The notes beneath the pieces are model-generated. The model ran no database searches and was not told where the DNA came from. It saw only the letters and a list, made by a program, of their open reading frames with translations. Shown one piece after another: positions 1 to 8,245 of a DNA stretch of 64,000 bases. The DNA lies in the NCBI RefSeq assembly GCF_036345175.1, contig NZ_CP107780.1, forward strand, positions 496,001 to 560,000, written 5' to 3'. The stretch is from Streptomyces sp. NBC_00576 (GTDB taxonomy: Bacteria > Actinomycetota > Actinomycetes > Streptomycetales > Streptomycetaceae). The number at the start of each line of letters is the position of its first letter. Positions within the stretch are counted from its first letter, which is position 1. The translations under genes were made by a program, and so were the position numbers.

Positions 1-80
1 TGGAACGTCAGGTTCCGCACGGCTTCGACGTGACGGTTGCGTCCGGTGTAGATCTTCTGCAGGTTGCGTACGTCGAGCAT
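1..80 (-). CDS. ABC transporter ATP-binding protein, N-terminal fragment (partial)
   Basis: The first 26 codons of an ATPase subunit are visible; the gene runs off the left edge. The start ATG is at 78-80 on the minus strand and the peptide opens MLDVRNLQKIYTG, the usual beginning of an ABC nucleotide-binding domain (beta strand, then a substrate-adjacent aromatic before the Walker A region, which is outside the window). It lies 13 bases downstream of the permease gene ending at 94 and would energise the two permeases and the lipoprotein encoded upstream. The assignment rests on the operon more than on the short peptide. Confidence 0.8.
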   Translation of the reverse strand, partial: MLDVRNLQKIYTGRNRHVEAVRNLTF

Positions 81-93
81 CGACGGCTCCGTT

Positions 94-876
94 TCAGGGG
101 TTGCGCTGGGCGCGGCGCAGGCCGTGGTACCAGGCCAGGACCCGGTTCTCGGCGAACCGGAAGAGCAGGGACAGGAGGAAGCCGAGGATGCCGAGCAGCA
201 GTACGCCGCTCCACATCTCAGGGATCGCGAACGAGCGCTGGAACTGCACGATCGTGAAGCCCAGGCCGTTGCTGGCGGCGAACATCTCGCTGATGACCAT
301 GAGGATGATCCCGATCGACAGGGCCTGGCGCATACCCGTGACGATCTGCGGGCTCGCCGCGCGCAGCACCAGATGCCGCAGCCGGGCGGTGCCGGTGATG
401 CCGTAGGACCGGCAGGTGTCGCTGAGCACCTCGTCCACGGCGCGGACGCCTTCGACGGTGTTGAGCAGGATCGGCCACACGCAGCCGCTGACGATGACGA
501 TGACCTTCATGGTGTCGCCGATGCCGGCGAACAGCATGATCACCGGGACGAGCACCGGCGGCGGGATGGCCCGGAAGAGTTCGAGGACCGGCTCCAGGAC
601 GTCCCGTACGGCCCGCCGCATGCCGACCAGCAGGCCGAGGCCCACCCCGACCACCACGGCGAGGAGGTAGCCGGCCGCGAGGCGCAGGAGACTCGGGACG
701 ACGTCGGACAGCAGCCGCTCCCCCGTCCAGACCTTCCCGAAGGCTTCCAGGATGGCGGACAGAGGCGGGACGTAGAAGTCGGTGCTGTCGGCGGTGGCGT
801 ACCACCAGACGGCGAAGAGGACGGCGGGCAGGCCCAGGAGAAGCAGGGCGCGTCGCAGGACGTTGAGGACGGTCAT
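94..876 (-). CDS. ABC transporter permease (SsuC/TauC-like), second copy
   Basis: Predicted 260-residue inner-membrane permease of the nitrate/sulfonate/taurine family. The protein begins MTVLNVLRRALLLLG with a first membrane helix, has about six hydrophobic segments, and carries the cytoplasmic coupling (EAA-type) loop around 'SYGITGTARLRHLVLRAASP', which contacts the ATPase. The start ATG (874-876) overlaps the stop of the upstream permease in an ATGA arrangement, so the two are translationally coupled. The open frame continues far upstream, but that part is antisense-like and lies over the neighbour in another frame. It would form a heterodimeric pore with the other permease; the substrate cannot be read from the sequence. 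Confidence 0.9.
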   Translation of the reverse strand: MTVLNVLRRALLLLGLPAVLFAVWWYATADSTDFYVPPLSAILEAFGKVWTGERLLSDVVPSLLRLAAGYLLAVVVGVGLGLLVGMRRAVRDVLEPVLELFRAIPPPVLVPVIMLFAGIGDTMKVIVIVSGCVWPILLNTVEGVRAVDEVLSDTCRSYGITGTARLRHLVLRAASPQIVTGMRQALSIGIILMVISEMFAASNGLGFTIVQFQRSFAIPEMWSGVLLLGILGFLLSLLFRFAENRVLAWYHGLRRAQRNP

Positions 877-1733
877 GCGGACACCTCCAGGCGGACGGAC
901 TGGTGCCAGTGCAGCGCCCGTCGCTCGACCGCTCGCGCGACCAGGTTGACGGCGACGCCGAGCAGCCCGGTGACCAGGACCAGGGCGTACACCTGCGGCA
1001 CGGCTCCGGACGTCTGCGCGACGGCGATCTCCTGGCCGAGACCGGGTGCGCCGATGACGAGTTCGGCGGTGACGGCGAGGATGAGGGCGACAGTGGCAGC
1101 CAGCCGTACGCCCGTCATCACGTACGGCAGGGCGGTGGGCCACATGACGTGGCGCAGCCGTCCCCAGGTGCCGAGCCGATAGCTGCGGGCGGTGTCGTCG
1201 GCGACCGGGTCGACGTCCTGGATGCCGGCCAGGACCTGGACGAGGACCTGCCAGAAGGAGGCGTACACCACGAGCAGGAGCTTCGATCTGAGATCGGCGC
1301 CGTAGAGCAGTACGGCTATCGGGATCAGGGCGACGGAGGGGATGGGGCGCAGAAACTCGATGGTGGAGGCGGTGACCGCGCGCAGTACGGGTACGGAGCC
1401 GATGACCAGTCCGGCCACCACGCCCGCCACGACGGAGATGGCCAGGCCCAGGCCCCAGCCGGTGAGGGTGTCGCCGAGCGCGGTCCAGAACGTCTGTTCG
1501 GCGAGCAGGTGCCACAGCGCGCGGACGGTCTCCGAGGCCGGTGGCAGATAGTCGGCCGACACCAGGCCGGTATGCGGCAGCACTTCGAGTACGGCGACGA
1601 GCCCGGCGAGTCCGGCCAGGCCGCGCAGCGGGGTGACGGCCCGCTCCGGCAGCCGCCGGGCGCGGGCCCCGCCGGGACCGGTGCCGGTCCCGGCGGGGTC
1701 CGCCGCCTCGGTGGTGACAGTGACGCGGGTCAT
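873..1733 (-). CDS. ABC transporter permease (SsuC/TauC-like), first copy
   Basis: Predicted 286-residue permease with a longer, Gly/Pro-rich cytoplasmic N terminus followed by about six membrane helices (first near 'LAGLAGLVAVLEVL'). The coupling loop is seen at 'SYRLGTWGRLRHVMWPTALP', matching the equivalent loop in the neighbouring permease, so the two are paralogues forming the two halves of one channel. It overlaps both neighbours by 4 bases (ATGA), a tight SBP-permease-permease-ATPase operon read on the minus strand. Family members import aliphatic sulfonates, taurine, nitrate, riboflavin or pyrimidine precursors; which applies here is not decided. Confidence 0.9.
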   Translation of the reverse strand: MTRVTVTTEAADPAGTGTGPGGARARRLPERAVTPLRGLAGLAGLVAVLEVLPHTGLVSADYLPPASETVRALWHLLAEQTFWTALGDTLTGWGLGLAISVVAGVVAGLVIGSVPVLRAVTASTIEFLRPIPSVALIPIAVLLYGADLRSKLLLVVYASFWQVLVQVLAGIQDVDPVADDTARSYRLGTWGRLRHVMWPTALPYVMTGVRLAATVALILAVTAELVIGAPGLGQEIAVAQTSGAVPQVYALVLVTGLLGVAVNLVARAVERRALHWHQSVRLEVSA

Positions 1734-2707
1734 GAGAACAGGGCGTTCAGGTCGGGCTTCTTGCCGTCGAAGAGCCCGTCCGTCTCCCCGAGGGAGGCCA
1801 GCTTCTGCAGCGAGGCCATGTCGATCTCCGCAGGCCAGTTGGGCAGCGTGAGCTTGTTCAGGACATCGCCGCTGATCTTCGTGTAGGTGGTGAGGATCTG
1901 GCGTGCCTCGTCCGGGTGGTCGGTGGCGTACTGGAGCGACTCGCTCATGGCCGCGGCGAACTTCTTCACCAGGTCGGGCTTCTGCTTCGTGAGCTGGGTG
2001 GAGGTGAAGTAGGTCGCCACGGTGAGCTTGGGGTCCGTCTCGGCGAACGGCGAGGCCACGACGCGGGCGCCCTGCGCCTTGGCGATCGTCATCGCGGGAT
2101 CGCCCATCCAGGCGGCGTCCACCCGCCCGGCGTCCAGTGCGGCCGGCATCTGGTCGAACGGCATTTCGACGAACTTGACCTTCGACGGGTCCCCGCCGGC
2201 CAGCCGCACCGATTCACGCACCGTGGTGGACCCGATGTTCTGCAGGGTGTTGACGGCGACCGTGCGACCGGCGAGGTCCTTGGCCGACTTGATCGAACTG
2301 TCCTTCTTGACGGCCACACCGGTGACGTCTGCCCCGACCTTGCCGTTGGAGGCCGCACCGTTGACCACGGACTTGATCGGTACGCCCTTGACCTGGGCGA
2401 TCATCAGCGACGTGGTGTTGCTGAACCCGAACTGGAACTGATCGCTCACCACACCGGGGATGATCGCCGCGCCGCCCTGGGCGCTCACCATCTCCAGTTC
2501 GATGCCCCGGCTGCTGAAGAACCCCTTCTTCTGGCCCAGATAGAGCGGGGCCACATCGATGATGGGGATGATGCCGACCTTGACCTGTGTGGTCTTGCCG
2601 CCGTCCGAGGACGACGAACCACTGGCTGCCGGGTCGGACGACCCGCATCCGGCCACGCCGACAACGGTGATCACTACTGCGGCAAGCCCGAGAACGCGCC
2701 TTTGCAT
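1730..2707 (-). CDS. ABC transporter substrate-binding lipoprotein (NMT1/SsuA-like)
   Basis: Predicted 325-residue periplasmic-type binding protein tethered to the membrane. It starts with MQRRVLGLAAV and has a lipobox ending VAGC with the lipidated Cys at residue 21, then a Ser/Gly-rich tether. The body ('KVGIIPIIDVAPLYLGQKKG', 'VDAAWMGDPAM') is characteristic of the NMT1/THI5-like and SsuA-like fold that binds small anions or heterocycles. The chosen ATG (2705-2707) is preceded by a GGAGGGG-like site on the minus strand; upstream in-frame codons precede the lipoprotein signal and are unlikely to be used. It is the first gene of the importer operon and faces the PaaX-type regulator gene. Confidence 0.9.
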   Translation of the reverse strand: MQRRVLGLAAVVITVVGVAGCGSSDPAASGSSSSDGGKTTQVKVGIIPIIDVAPLYLGQKKGFFSSRGIELEMVSAQGGAAIIPGVVSDQFQFGFSNTTSLMIAQVKGVPIKSVVNGAASNGKVGADVTGVAVKKDSSIKSAKDLAGRTVAVNTLQNIGSTTVRESVRLAGGDPSKVKFVEMPFDQMPAALDAGRVDAAWMGDPAMTIAKAQGARVVASPFAETDPKLTVATYFTSTQLTKQKPDLVKKFAAAMSESLQYATDHPDEARQILTTYTKISGDVLNKLTLPNWPAEIDMASLQKLASLGETDGLFDGKKPDLNALFS

Positions 2708-2803
2708 GGGCCCCTCCTGACGGAAGCAACGCTGAATATGTGTCCGCCCCGAGGTGACGGAACGAGTCGCGCGGACTTGCGACCCCAAATGTTGTGCACT
2801 TTC

Positions 2804-2843
2804 TTGACGGCCGCAATGTACACACCTATGTTCGCGCTGTCAG
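2804..2843. promoter_or_regulatory. Interleaved divergent promoters between the importer operon and the PaaX-type gene
   Basis: On the plus strand TTGACG (2804-2809) and TATGTT (2827-2832) are 17 bases apart. On the minus strand CTGACA (complement of 2838-2843) and TACATT (complement of 2815-2820) are also 17 bases apart. Each -10 element lies in the spacer of the other promoter, so the two polymerases could not bind together. Both resemble housekeeping sigma (HrdB-type) promoters. The reading is by eye; transcription starts are not known. The rest of the 326-base gap (2708-3033) shows no gene. Confidence 0.5.
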
Positions 2844-3033
2844 CACTCCGGACAAGACAGGCTCCGAGAACTTCGACGAGCACCGGCCACGGCCCAACGA
2901 GGCCCAGTCAAAAGGGAGTTCCATCCGTGCAGCGCTGTACGAGAATCCGCGGCCTCGTCGGCCCCACGTCCCCGTGACCTGGCCTGTCCCCCCTGGGGCC
3001 GGGGACCCTCCGGGCGGCCGTACCCTTTCCGAC

Positions 3034-3897
3034 GTGCACGACGAGAACCCACAGGCCGCCGGGGAAACCTCCGCCGGACCACAGCTGCGCCCCCAGTCGC
3101 TCCTGTTCGCCTTCTTCGGCAGCTACGTTCTGGAGGAGGGGCTCGGGCCTGTGTACTCGGGCAGCATCATCGATGTTCTCGCCCGCGCCGGAGTCGGGGA
3201 ACACGCCGTCCGGTCCACCCTCACCCGCATGGTCAACCGGGGTCTGCTGCAGCGCCAGCGTCAGGGACGCAGGATGCACTTCGGTCTGACCCCGCAGACG
3301 GAACAGATCCTCTGGGACGGCAAGCGACGCCTCTGGCAGACCGGCGCCGTCAACGACGACTGGGACGGCACCTGGACGCTGCTCGGCTTCTCGCTGCCCG
3401 AATCCTGGCAGCGCCAGCGGCACGATCTGCGCTCCCGGCTCACCTGGTCGGGCTTCGGCGCCCTGTACAGCGGGCTGTGGATCGCGCCCGGTGACATCGA
3501 CGCCTCCTCACTGGTCTCCGAGCTCGGCCTCGCCGCCCACGTCAAGATCTTCCACGCCAGGGCGGACGACGCCACCGACATCGGCCTGATGATCCGCGAC
3601 ACCTGGGACCTGGGCGGCGTCGGCGCCCGGTACGCCGACTTCGACAAGCGCTGGTCCGCCTGGCCCGGCACCGATTCCGGCGACCCGCTCGGTGTCCGAC
3701 TGCGCGTGATCAGCGAATGGCTGGACACGATCCGCACGGACCCACGGCTGCCCGCCGGTCACCTGCCGCCCGACTGGCCGGCCCGCGCGGCCCAGGAAAC
3801 CTTCCACCGCATCGCGCAACAGACCGACACCCCCGCCCGCCGGATGGTCACCGAACTCCTGGCAGCACAGACCGCCACGCCGAAGGGCTGCCCGTAG
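3034..3897 (+). CDS. PaaX-family transcriptional regulator
   Basis: Predicted 287-residue regulator. The N-terminal winged helix ('LLFAFFGSYVLEEG', then 'HAVRSTLTRMVNRGLLQRQR') and the central and C-terminal parts ('TWTLLGFSLPE', 'WSGFGALYSGLWIAP') match the PaaX architecture; PaaX itself represses phenylacetate degradation in response to phenylacetyl-CoA. The length is normal for the family. The GTG start at 3034 is the first sensible start after an untranslated stretch; earlier in-frame codons run through the promoter region. No phenylacetate genes are nearby, so the ligand is unknown. Its divergence from the ABC importer suggests it controls that operon, which is inference. Confidence 0.88.
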   Translation: MHDENPQAAGETSAGPQLRPQSLLFAFFGSYVLEEGLGPVYSGSIIDVLARAGVGEHAVRSTLTRMVNRGLLQRQRQGRRMHFGLTPQTEQILWDGKRRLWQTGAVNDDWDGTWTLLGFSLPESWQRQRHDLRSRLTWSGFGALYSGLWIAPGDIDASSLVSELGLAAHVKIFHARADDATDIGLMIRDTWDLGGVGARYADFDKRWSAWPGTDSGDPLGVRLRVISEWLDTIRTDPRLPAGHLPPDWPARAAQETFHRIAQQTDTPARRMVTELLAAQTATPKGCP

Positions 3898-4625
3898 CGG
3901 AGTACCGGCTCCGGTTCGGTTCGCAGCCACGCGCCGGCTTCACCGCCGAGCTGGACGTCCTCGCCGCGACCACGACTGCCCCTACTGCCCGTTCGCGTGT
4001 TCACCCCGTCCGGCGAGGGACTGGTCCGTTCTGGTACCGGCGCACACTCGTGGAGCTCTCGCACCAGCCGCATGTGCGCCGGGTCGCCATCCGGACCAAC
4101 CTGAGCTGCCGCACCGGCCGGCTGGCGGACGCGGACCGCGACACGGTCGCTCCGTGGCGCACCTGCCATCCCGGGCAGACGCCGTCCACTTCAGCATCGG
4201 CATCGTCGGCGTACCTGAGCATCCGGAACACGCGCGACGTCTGCGCGCGGAGCTGCCGGACCAGTCTGTCTGTGGGTGAACACGACCGAAGGGCACACCT
4301 ACGCCGACGAGCAGGCCGGTGAGCGGACCGCGCTGGACCCGCTCTTCCCGTTCAGCCGTCACCCGCACCGCTCGGCGGACCTGCCGTGCCGCACGGGTGA
4401 GCAGGTGCTCTCGGTGGACGGTGAGGGCACGGTGCGCCGCTGTCATTTCGTCCGCGCGGAGCTGGGCAATCGGTATGACGGTTCCTACCGTGCCGCCCGG
4501 AGACACTGCCGCTGTGCGACGTGTTCGCGGGCGGCATCCTGGAACGCGTTCCGCGGACCCTCCCGGACCGGCCGCTCCTGCCGCTGGTCCCGTCCGAGTT
4601 GGCGTCGACGGCGGCTGCCGTGACA
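3898..4625 (+). pseudogene. Decayed radical SAM gene, STM4011-like
   Basis: No single frame is open, but pieces in different frames line up in order with the STM4011-type radical SAM family: a CxxC cluster remnant DCPYCPFA near 3972-3996, then 'WYRRTLVELSH' and 'VRRVAIRTNLSCRTG' (about 4033-4125), 'VHFSIGIVGVPEHPEHARR' in another frame (about 4188-4245), 'TALDPLFPFSRHPHRSADLP' and 'VSVDGEGTVRRCHFVRAELG' (4276-4490), and a tail 'LPLCDVFAGGILERVP' (about 4507-4555). Material between the CxxC motif and 'WYRR' is missing and at least three frame changes are needed. The family match is from memory; a frameshift-aware protein alignment would settle it. No start codon or ribosome site precedes the remnant. 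Confidence 0.75.
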
Positions 4626-4668
4626 GGGTCGCCTGAGTCGTGAACGTGCTGTTGGTGAGAGGAAGTTC

Positions 4669-5241
4669 GTGGACACGCAGACCTGGGACGCACTGGCCGC
4701 CTCGATGAAGAACGCGTACACCGCGGGCCTGGGCGAGGGGGCGGTGCCCCGCCCGGTCATCATGCCGCTGGTCCGCGGCGAACTGGTCGGCCTGATCTGG
4801 CTGCGTCCCGTCGACACCGGCAAGGACGCGCTCACCGGCATCGCCCAGCTGTCGAACATCGCCGCGGCGGCGGGAGCCGACGAGGTCGTCCTCGCCTGGG
4901 AGACCCAGGACGTCGCCACCGTCTGCGAGTTGCCGGTCACCGACCCGGCGCCATGCCTGAACATGGTGCACGCGACGAAGGACGGCCACACGCTGCACCG
5001 CTTCCCCTACACCGAGCGGGCCCTCGCGCACTCCCCCGAGGGCCCGGCCGCGGTCGAGCCCCAGTGGCTGCCCGCGGCCGAACCCCAGCCGGGCGGCAAA
5101 CTGATCCCCCCGGTCCGGGCCGCGGTCGACTACTCCTTCATCCCGCTCGAAATCGACCACCCCTCCCCCTTCGGCGTCACCGTCGTCCTCATGGAGGAGG
5201 ACGGCTACAGCGTCCGCCTGACCGAGGCGTTCGCCCTCTGA
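4669..5241 (+). CDS. Hypothetical protein, 190 residues
   Basis: I do not recognise this family. The protein is soluble, acidic and Pro-rich, with no signal peptide or membrane segment. It starts VDTQTWDALAASMKNAYTAG and contains a repeated hydrophobic-strand pattern ('VIMPLVRGELVGLIWLRPV') suggesting an alpha/beta or beta-rich fold. Codon third positions are G/C as in neighbouring real genes. The GTG start at 4669 has a GAGAGGAAG ribosome site a few bases upstream. It follows the decayed radical SAM gene and precedes the NmrA-like gene by 168 bases, so it is probably transcribed alone. Two Cys residues near the middle are not in a recognisable metal motif. Confidence 0.75.
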   Translation: MDTQTWDALAASMKNAYTAGLGEGAVPRPVIMPLVRGELVGLIWLRPVDTGKDALTGIAQLSNIAAAAGADEVVLAWETQDVATVCELPVTDPAPCLNMVHATKDGHTLHRFPYTERALAHSPEGPAAVEPQWLPAAEPQPGGKLIPPVRAAVDYSFIPLEIDHPSPFGVTVVLMEEDGYSVRLTEAFAL

Positions 5242-5409
5242 CGACCGGCGTCGGCCGCCGTCATCGCTTCGTGGGGGCGCGGTGGCCCGGCGACGCGCCC
5301 AGCGGTACCGGCGTGCCCGTCCTTCGGATCCGTGCCGGTTTCAATACACCCGGTGTGATCCCGCGCCCGAGCCGCTCACACCCCGACCCGACCGGAAGTG
5401 ATGCCAGCC

Positions 5410-6282
5410 ATGACCGAACTGCCCACCGAATCGTCCGAATCCGCGGTCGTGGTCACCGGAGCCACGGGAGCCCTCGGCGGACGCGTCGCCCGCCGCCTCG
5501 CCCAGCAGGGCGTCGCGCAGCGGCTGCTGGTGCGCGACCTCGAACGGGCGCCCGACCTGCCCGGTGCGTCGGCGATCCTCGGCGGTTTCGTCGACCACGA
5601 CGCCGTCGTCCGTGGACTGCGCGGCGCTAAGACCGTGTTCATGGTGTCCGCCTCCGAGAGTGCCGACCGGCTCGACCAGCACAAGGCCTTCGTGGACAGC
5701 GTGGCCGAGGCGGGTGTCGAGCACCTGGTGTACGTGTCCTTCTTCGGCGCCGCGCCCTATGCGACGTTCACCCTGGCCCGCGACCACTTCCACACCGAGG
5801 AGCACATCCGCACCAGCGGGATGGCGTACACCTTCCTGCGCGACAACATGTACGCGGAGTTCGTCCCCCAGCTGGCCGGTGCGGACGGTGTGATCCGTGG
5901 TCCGGCCGGGCAGGGGCGGGCCGGCTTTGTCTCCCAGGACGACATCGCCGACGCGGCGGCCGCGATCCTGACCCGTCCGGGCGACCACACCGGTGCCGTC
6001 TACGACCTGACCGGGCCCGAGTCCCTGACGTTGGACGACGCCGCCGGCATCGTGTCCGAGGTGCTCGGCCGCAGCATCACCTACCACCCCGAGACAGTCG
6101 AGGAGGCATACGCCTCCCGCGCCTCCTACGGTGCGCCGCCGTGGCAGCTCGACGCCTGGGTGTCCACCTACACGGCCATCGCGGCCGGCCAACTCGACGG
6201 TGTCAGCGACGCGGTGCCCTTCCTCACCGGCCGCCCCGCCACGTCCTTGGCGGACGTCATTCGCGCCACCGTCGCTTCTTGA
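5410..6282 (+). CDS. NmrA-like NAD(P)-binding oxidoreductase (atypical SDR)
   Basis: Predicted 290-residue Rossmann protein with the dinucleotide motif VTGATGALGGRVA near the N terminus and an NADP-preferring Arg-rich second strand ('RLLVRDLERAP'). The stretch 'VEHLVYVSFFGAAP' and the helix after it replace the YxxxK of classical SDRs, as in NmrA/QOR2-type proteins that act as quinone reductases or redox sensors. Three starts are possible (5398 GTG, 5401 ATG, 5410 ATG); 5410 is preferred because the GGAAG at 5394-5398 is 11 bases away, while the other starts leave no spacing. The substrate is unknown. No adjacent MarR or HxlR regulator is present. Confidence 0.85.
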   Translation: MTELPTESSESAVVVTGATGALGGRVARRLAQQGVAQRLLVRDLERAPDLPGASAILGGFVDHDAVVRGLRGAKTVFMVSASESADRLDQHKAFVDSVAEAGVEHLVYVSFFGAAPYATFTLARDHFHTEEHIRTSGMAYTFLRDNMYAEFVPQLAGADGVIRGPAGQGRAGFVSQDDIADAAAAILTRPGDHTGAVYDLTGPESLTLDDAAGIVSEVLGRSITYHPETVEEAYASRASYGAPPWQLDAWVSTYTAIAAGQLDGVSDAVPFLTGRPATSLADVIRATVAS

Positions 6283-6317
6283 CCCACTCCTCGGAGTACC
6301 TCCGCCGAAGGACACGC

Positions 6318-6339
6318 CAGTGGTACCGGGGTACCACTG
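6318..6339. promoter_or_regulatory. 22-bp perfect dyad upstream of the ABC exporter operon
   Basis: CAGTGGTACC and its exact complement GGTACCACTG are separated by two G residues. The element sits 36 bases after the NmrA-like gene and 115 bases before the exporter ATPase start, and is flanked by a second, looser pair (GGACAC near 6310, GTGTCC near 6350). A symmetric 10-bp arm with a 2-bp centre is typical of a dimeric repressor or response-regulator site. The NarL-type regulator at the end of this operon is a reasonable candidate ligand, by inference. Confidence 0.5.
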
Positions 6340-6453
6340 CGCTGCCGAAGTGTCCCCTGTGGTCCCAGGGCCGCGGCCTGCCGTTCTCGTAGCTTCGACA
6401 TCAGACGCCGCGATACGTCCGCGGCCGTGTTCGAGGCGGGAAAGGCCACTTCC

Positions 6454-7383
6454 ATGATCGAAGCGCGTGAGCTGACCAAGCGGTACGGCGACAAGACGGT
6501 CGTCGATCACTTGAGCTTCAGCGTCAAACCGGGAGAGGTGACCGGCTTCCTGGGGCCCAACGGAGCGGGCAAGTCCACGACCATGCGCATGATCATCGGG
6601 TTGGACTCCCCCACCGGCGGCTCGGTCACGGTCAACGGACGCTCCTACGCACAGCACGGGGCGCCGTTGCACGAGGTCGGCTCTTTGCTGGAGGCCAAGT
6701 CCGTCCACCCGGGGCGCACAGCGTTCAACCATCTGATGGCGCTGGCGCACACCCACGGCATCGCGCGCCGCCGGGTGGACGAGGTCATCGAGCTGGCGGG
6801 TCTGACAAGCGTGGCCGGCAAGCGGGTGGGCGCCTTCTCGCTCGGCATGGGCCAGCGGCTCGGCATCGCCTCGGCCCTTCTCGCCGACCCGGCGATCGTC
6901 ATGCTCGACGAACCGGTCAACGGCCTCGACCCCGAGGGCGTGCTGTGGGTACGCAACCTGCTGCGCTCCCTGGCCGACGAGGGGCGGGCGGTGATGCTCT
7001 CCTCGCACCTGATGAGCGAGACCGCGCTGATCGCCGACCACCTCGTGATCATCGGCCGCGGCCGGCTCCTCGCGGACACCACGGTCGACGACTTCACCCG
7101 GGACGCCGGCGGCGGAGGCGTGAAGGTCGTCACCGCCGAGACCACGACGCTGCGCTCACTGCTGGCGGGCCCCGACGTCACCATCAGCTCCTCCTCCACC
7201 GAGGAACTGCTGGTGTCCGGACGCAGCGCCCGCGAGATCGGGGCGATCGCCGCCCGGCACGGGGTACCGCTGTACGAACTCACCCCGCAGGCCGTCTCGT
7301 TGGAGGAGGCCTTCATGGCCCTCACCCACGATGCCGTCGAGTACCAGAGCGCCCCCGCCGAGACCGCCCGAAAGGCCGCCTGA
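6454..7383 (+). CDS. ABC exporter ATP-binding protein (DrrA/CcmA-type)
   Basis: Predicted 309-residue ATPase. Walker A is GPNGAGKST, the signature is FSLGMGQRLG, and Walker B is AIVMLDEPVNGLDPEG, followed by the switch His in 'MLSSHLMSE'. The C-terminal extension of about 90 residues is usual for ATPases of antibiotic, peptide or lipid exporters with a separate membrane partner. The ATG at 6454 follows a GGCGGGAAAGG-like purine stretch. The stop codon overlaps the start of the permease gene, so the two are co-translated. The cargo is unknown; the following histidine kinase and response regulator suggest a detoxification or cell-envelope stress module. Confidence 0.93.
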   Translation: MIEARELTKRYGDKTVVDHLSFSVKPGEVTGFLGPNGAGKSTTMRMIIGLDSPTGGSVTVNGRSYAQHGAPLHEVGSLLEAKSVHPGRTAFNHLMALAHTHGIARRRVDEVIELAGLTSVAGKRVGAFSLGMGQRLGIASALLADPAIVMLDEPVNGLDPEGVLWVRNLLRSLADEGRAVMLSSHLMSETALIADHLVIIGRGRLLADTTVDDFTRDAGGGGVKVVTAETTTLRSLLAGPDVTISSSSTEELLVSGRSAREIGAIAARHGVPLYELTPQAVSLEEAFMALTHDAVEYQSAPAETARKAA

Positions 7384-8219
7384 TGACTGCCGACATCCTG
7401 TCCGCGGCTCCTGCCCGCACGACGGTGCACAAGGTCACCACCCGCCGGGTACTTCGTTCGGAGTGGGCCAAGTTCTGGTCGCTGCGCTCCAGCTGGATCA
7501 CCCTGGGCGTCGCCCTCGTCCTGCTCATCGTCTTCGGGGCGATCGCCGCCGCCACCTACAGTCCGGACGCCCCGGTGGCCGACGGGCCGCCCGGACCGGG
7601 TTCCGGCGGCATCAGCGACGCGGTCAGCCTGGCCCTGACCGGTGTCACCTTCGCGTCGCTGGCCGTCGGAGTGCTCGGGGTGCTGCTCGCCGCGGGCGAG
7701 TACACCACCGGCATGATCCGCTCCACGCTCGCCGCGGTGCCCCGCAGACTGCCCGTCCTGTGGTCGAAGAGCGCCGTGATCGGCTCCGTCGCGCTGGTCC
7801 TCACCACCATCGCCGCGCTGGCCGCCTTCCAGCTCGGCACGCTGGGCCTCGACGGTGAGAAGATCGCCCTTTCCATGAGCGACGACGGGGTGCTGCGCAG
7901 CCTGGCCGGCGCCGGCGTCTATCTCGGCCTGGTCGCGGTGTTCGGTGTGGCCCTGGGTGTGCTGCTGCGCTCCTCCGCAGGGGCCATCGCGGCCCTGGTC
8001 GGCGTCCTGCTCATCCTGCCCGGCCTGGCCTCGCTGCTGCCCGACTCCTGGTACGACACGATCAACCCGTACTTCCCCGGCAACGCGGGCTCGGCCGTCT
8101 TCGCCCTGCACCAGTCCTCCGACGCCCTCTCCCCCGGCGCGGGAATCGCCGTCTTCGCCGGCTGGGTGGCGCTGACCCTCGCCGGGGCGGCCTACCGGCT
8201 GGTCCGCGGCGACGCGTGA
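7383..8219 (+). CDS. ABC exporter permease (ABC-2 type)
   Basis: Predicted 278-residue membrane protein. After a 40-residue cytoplasmic N terminus containing 'LRSEWAKFWSLRSSWI', a segment typical of these permeases, there are about six hydrophobic helices, including 'TLGVALVLLIVFGAIAAA' and 'AGAIAALVGVLLILPGLAS'. It lacks any ATPase motif and depends on the upstream gene, with which it overlaps (ATGA at 7383). A GTG in the next frame overlaps its stop, consistent with coupling to the histidine kinase. The short extracellular loop after helix 1 is Pro/Gly-rich. Confidence 0.9.
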   Translation: MTADILSAAPARTTVHKVTTRRVLRSEWAKFWSLRSSWITLGVALVLLIVFGAIAAATYSPDAPVADGPPGPGSGGISDAVSLALTGVTFASLAVGVLGVLLAAGEYTTGMIRSTLAAVPRRLPVLWSKSAVIGSVALVLTTIAALAAFQLGTLGLDGEKIALSMSDDGVLRSLAGAGVYLGLVAVFGVALGVLLRSSAGAIAALVGVLLILPGLASLLPDSWYDTINPYFPGNAGSAVFALHQSSDALSPGAGIAVFAGWVALTLAGAAYRLVRGDA

Positions 8220-8245
8220 GCCACGGGGCGAGGACAATGAGGACC

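Noticed and set aside
64..1182. Plus-strand open frame over the importer permeases
   Set aside because: The minus strand has matching permease loops, coupled starts and membrane helices; the plus-strand product is a charged low-complexity chain.
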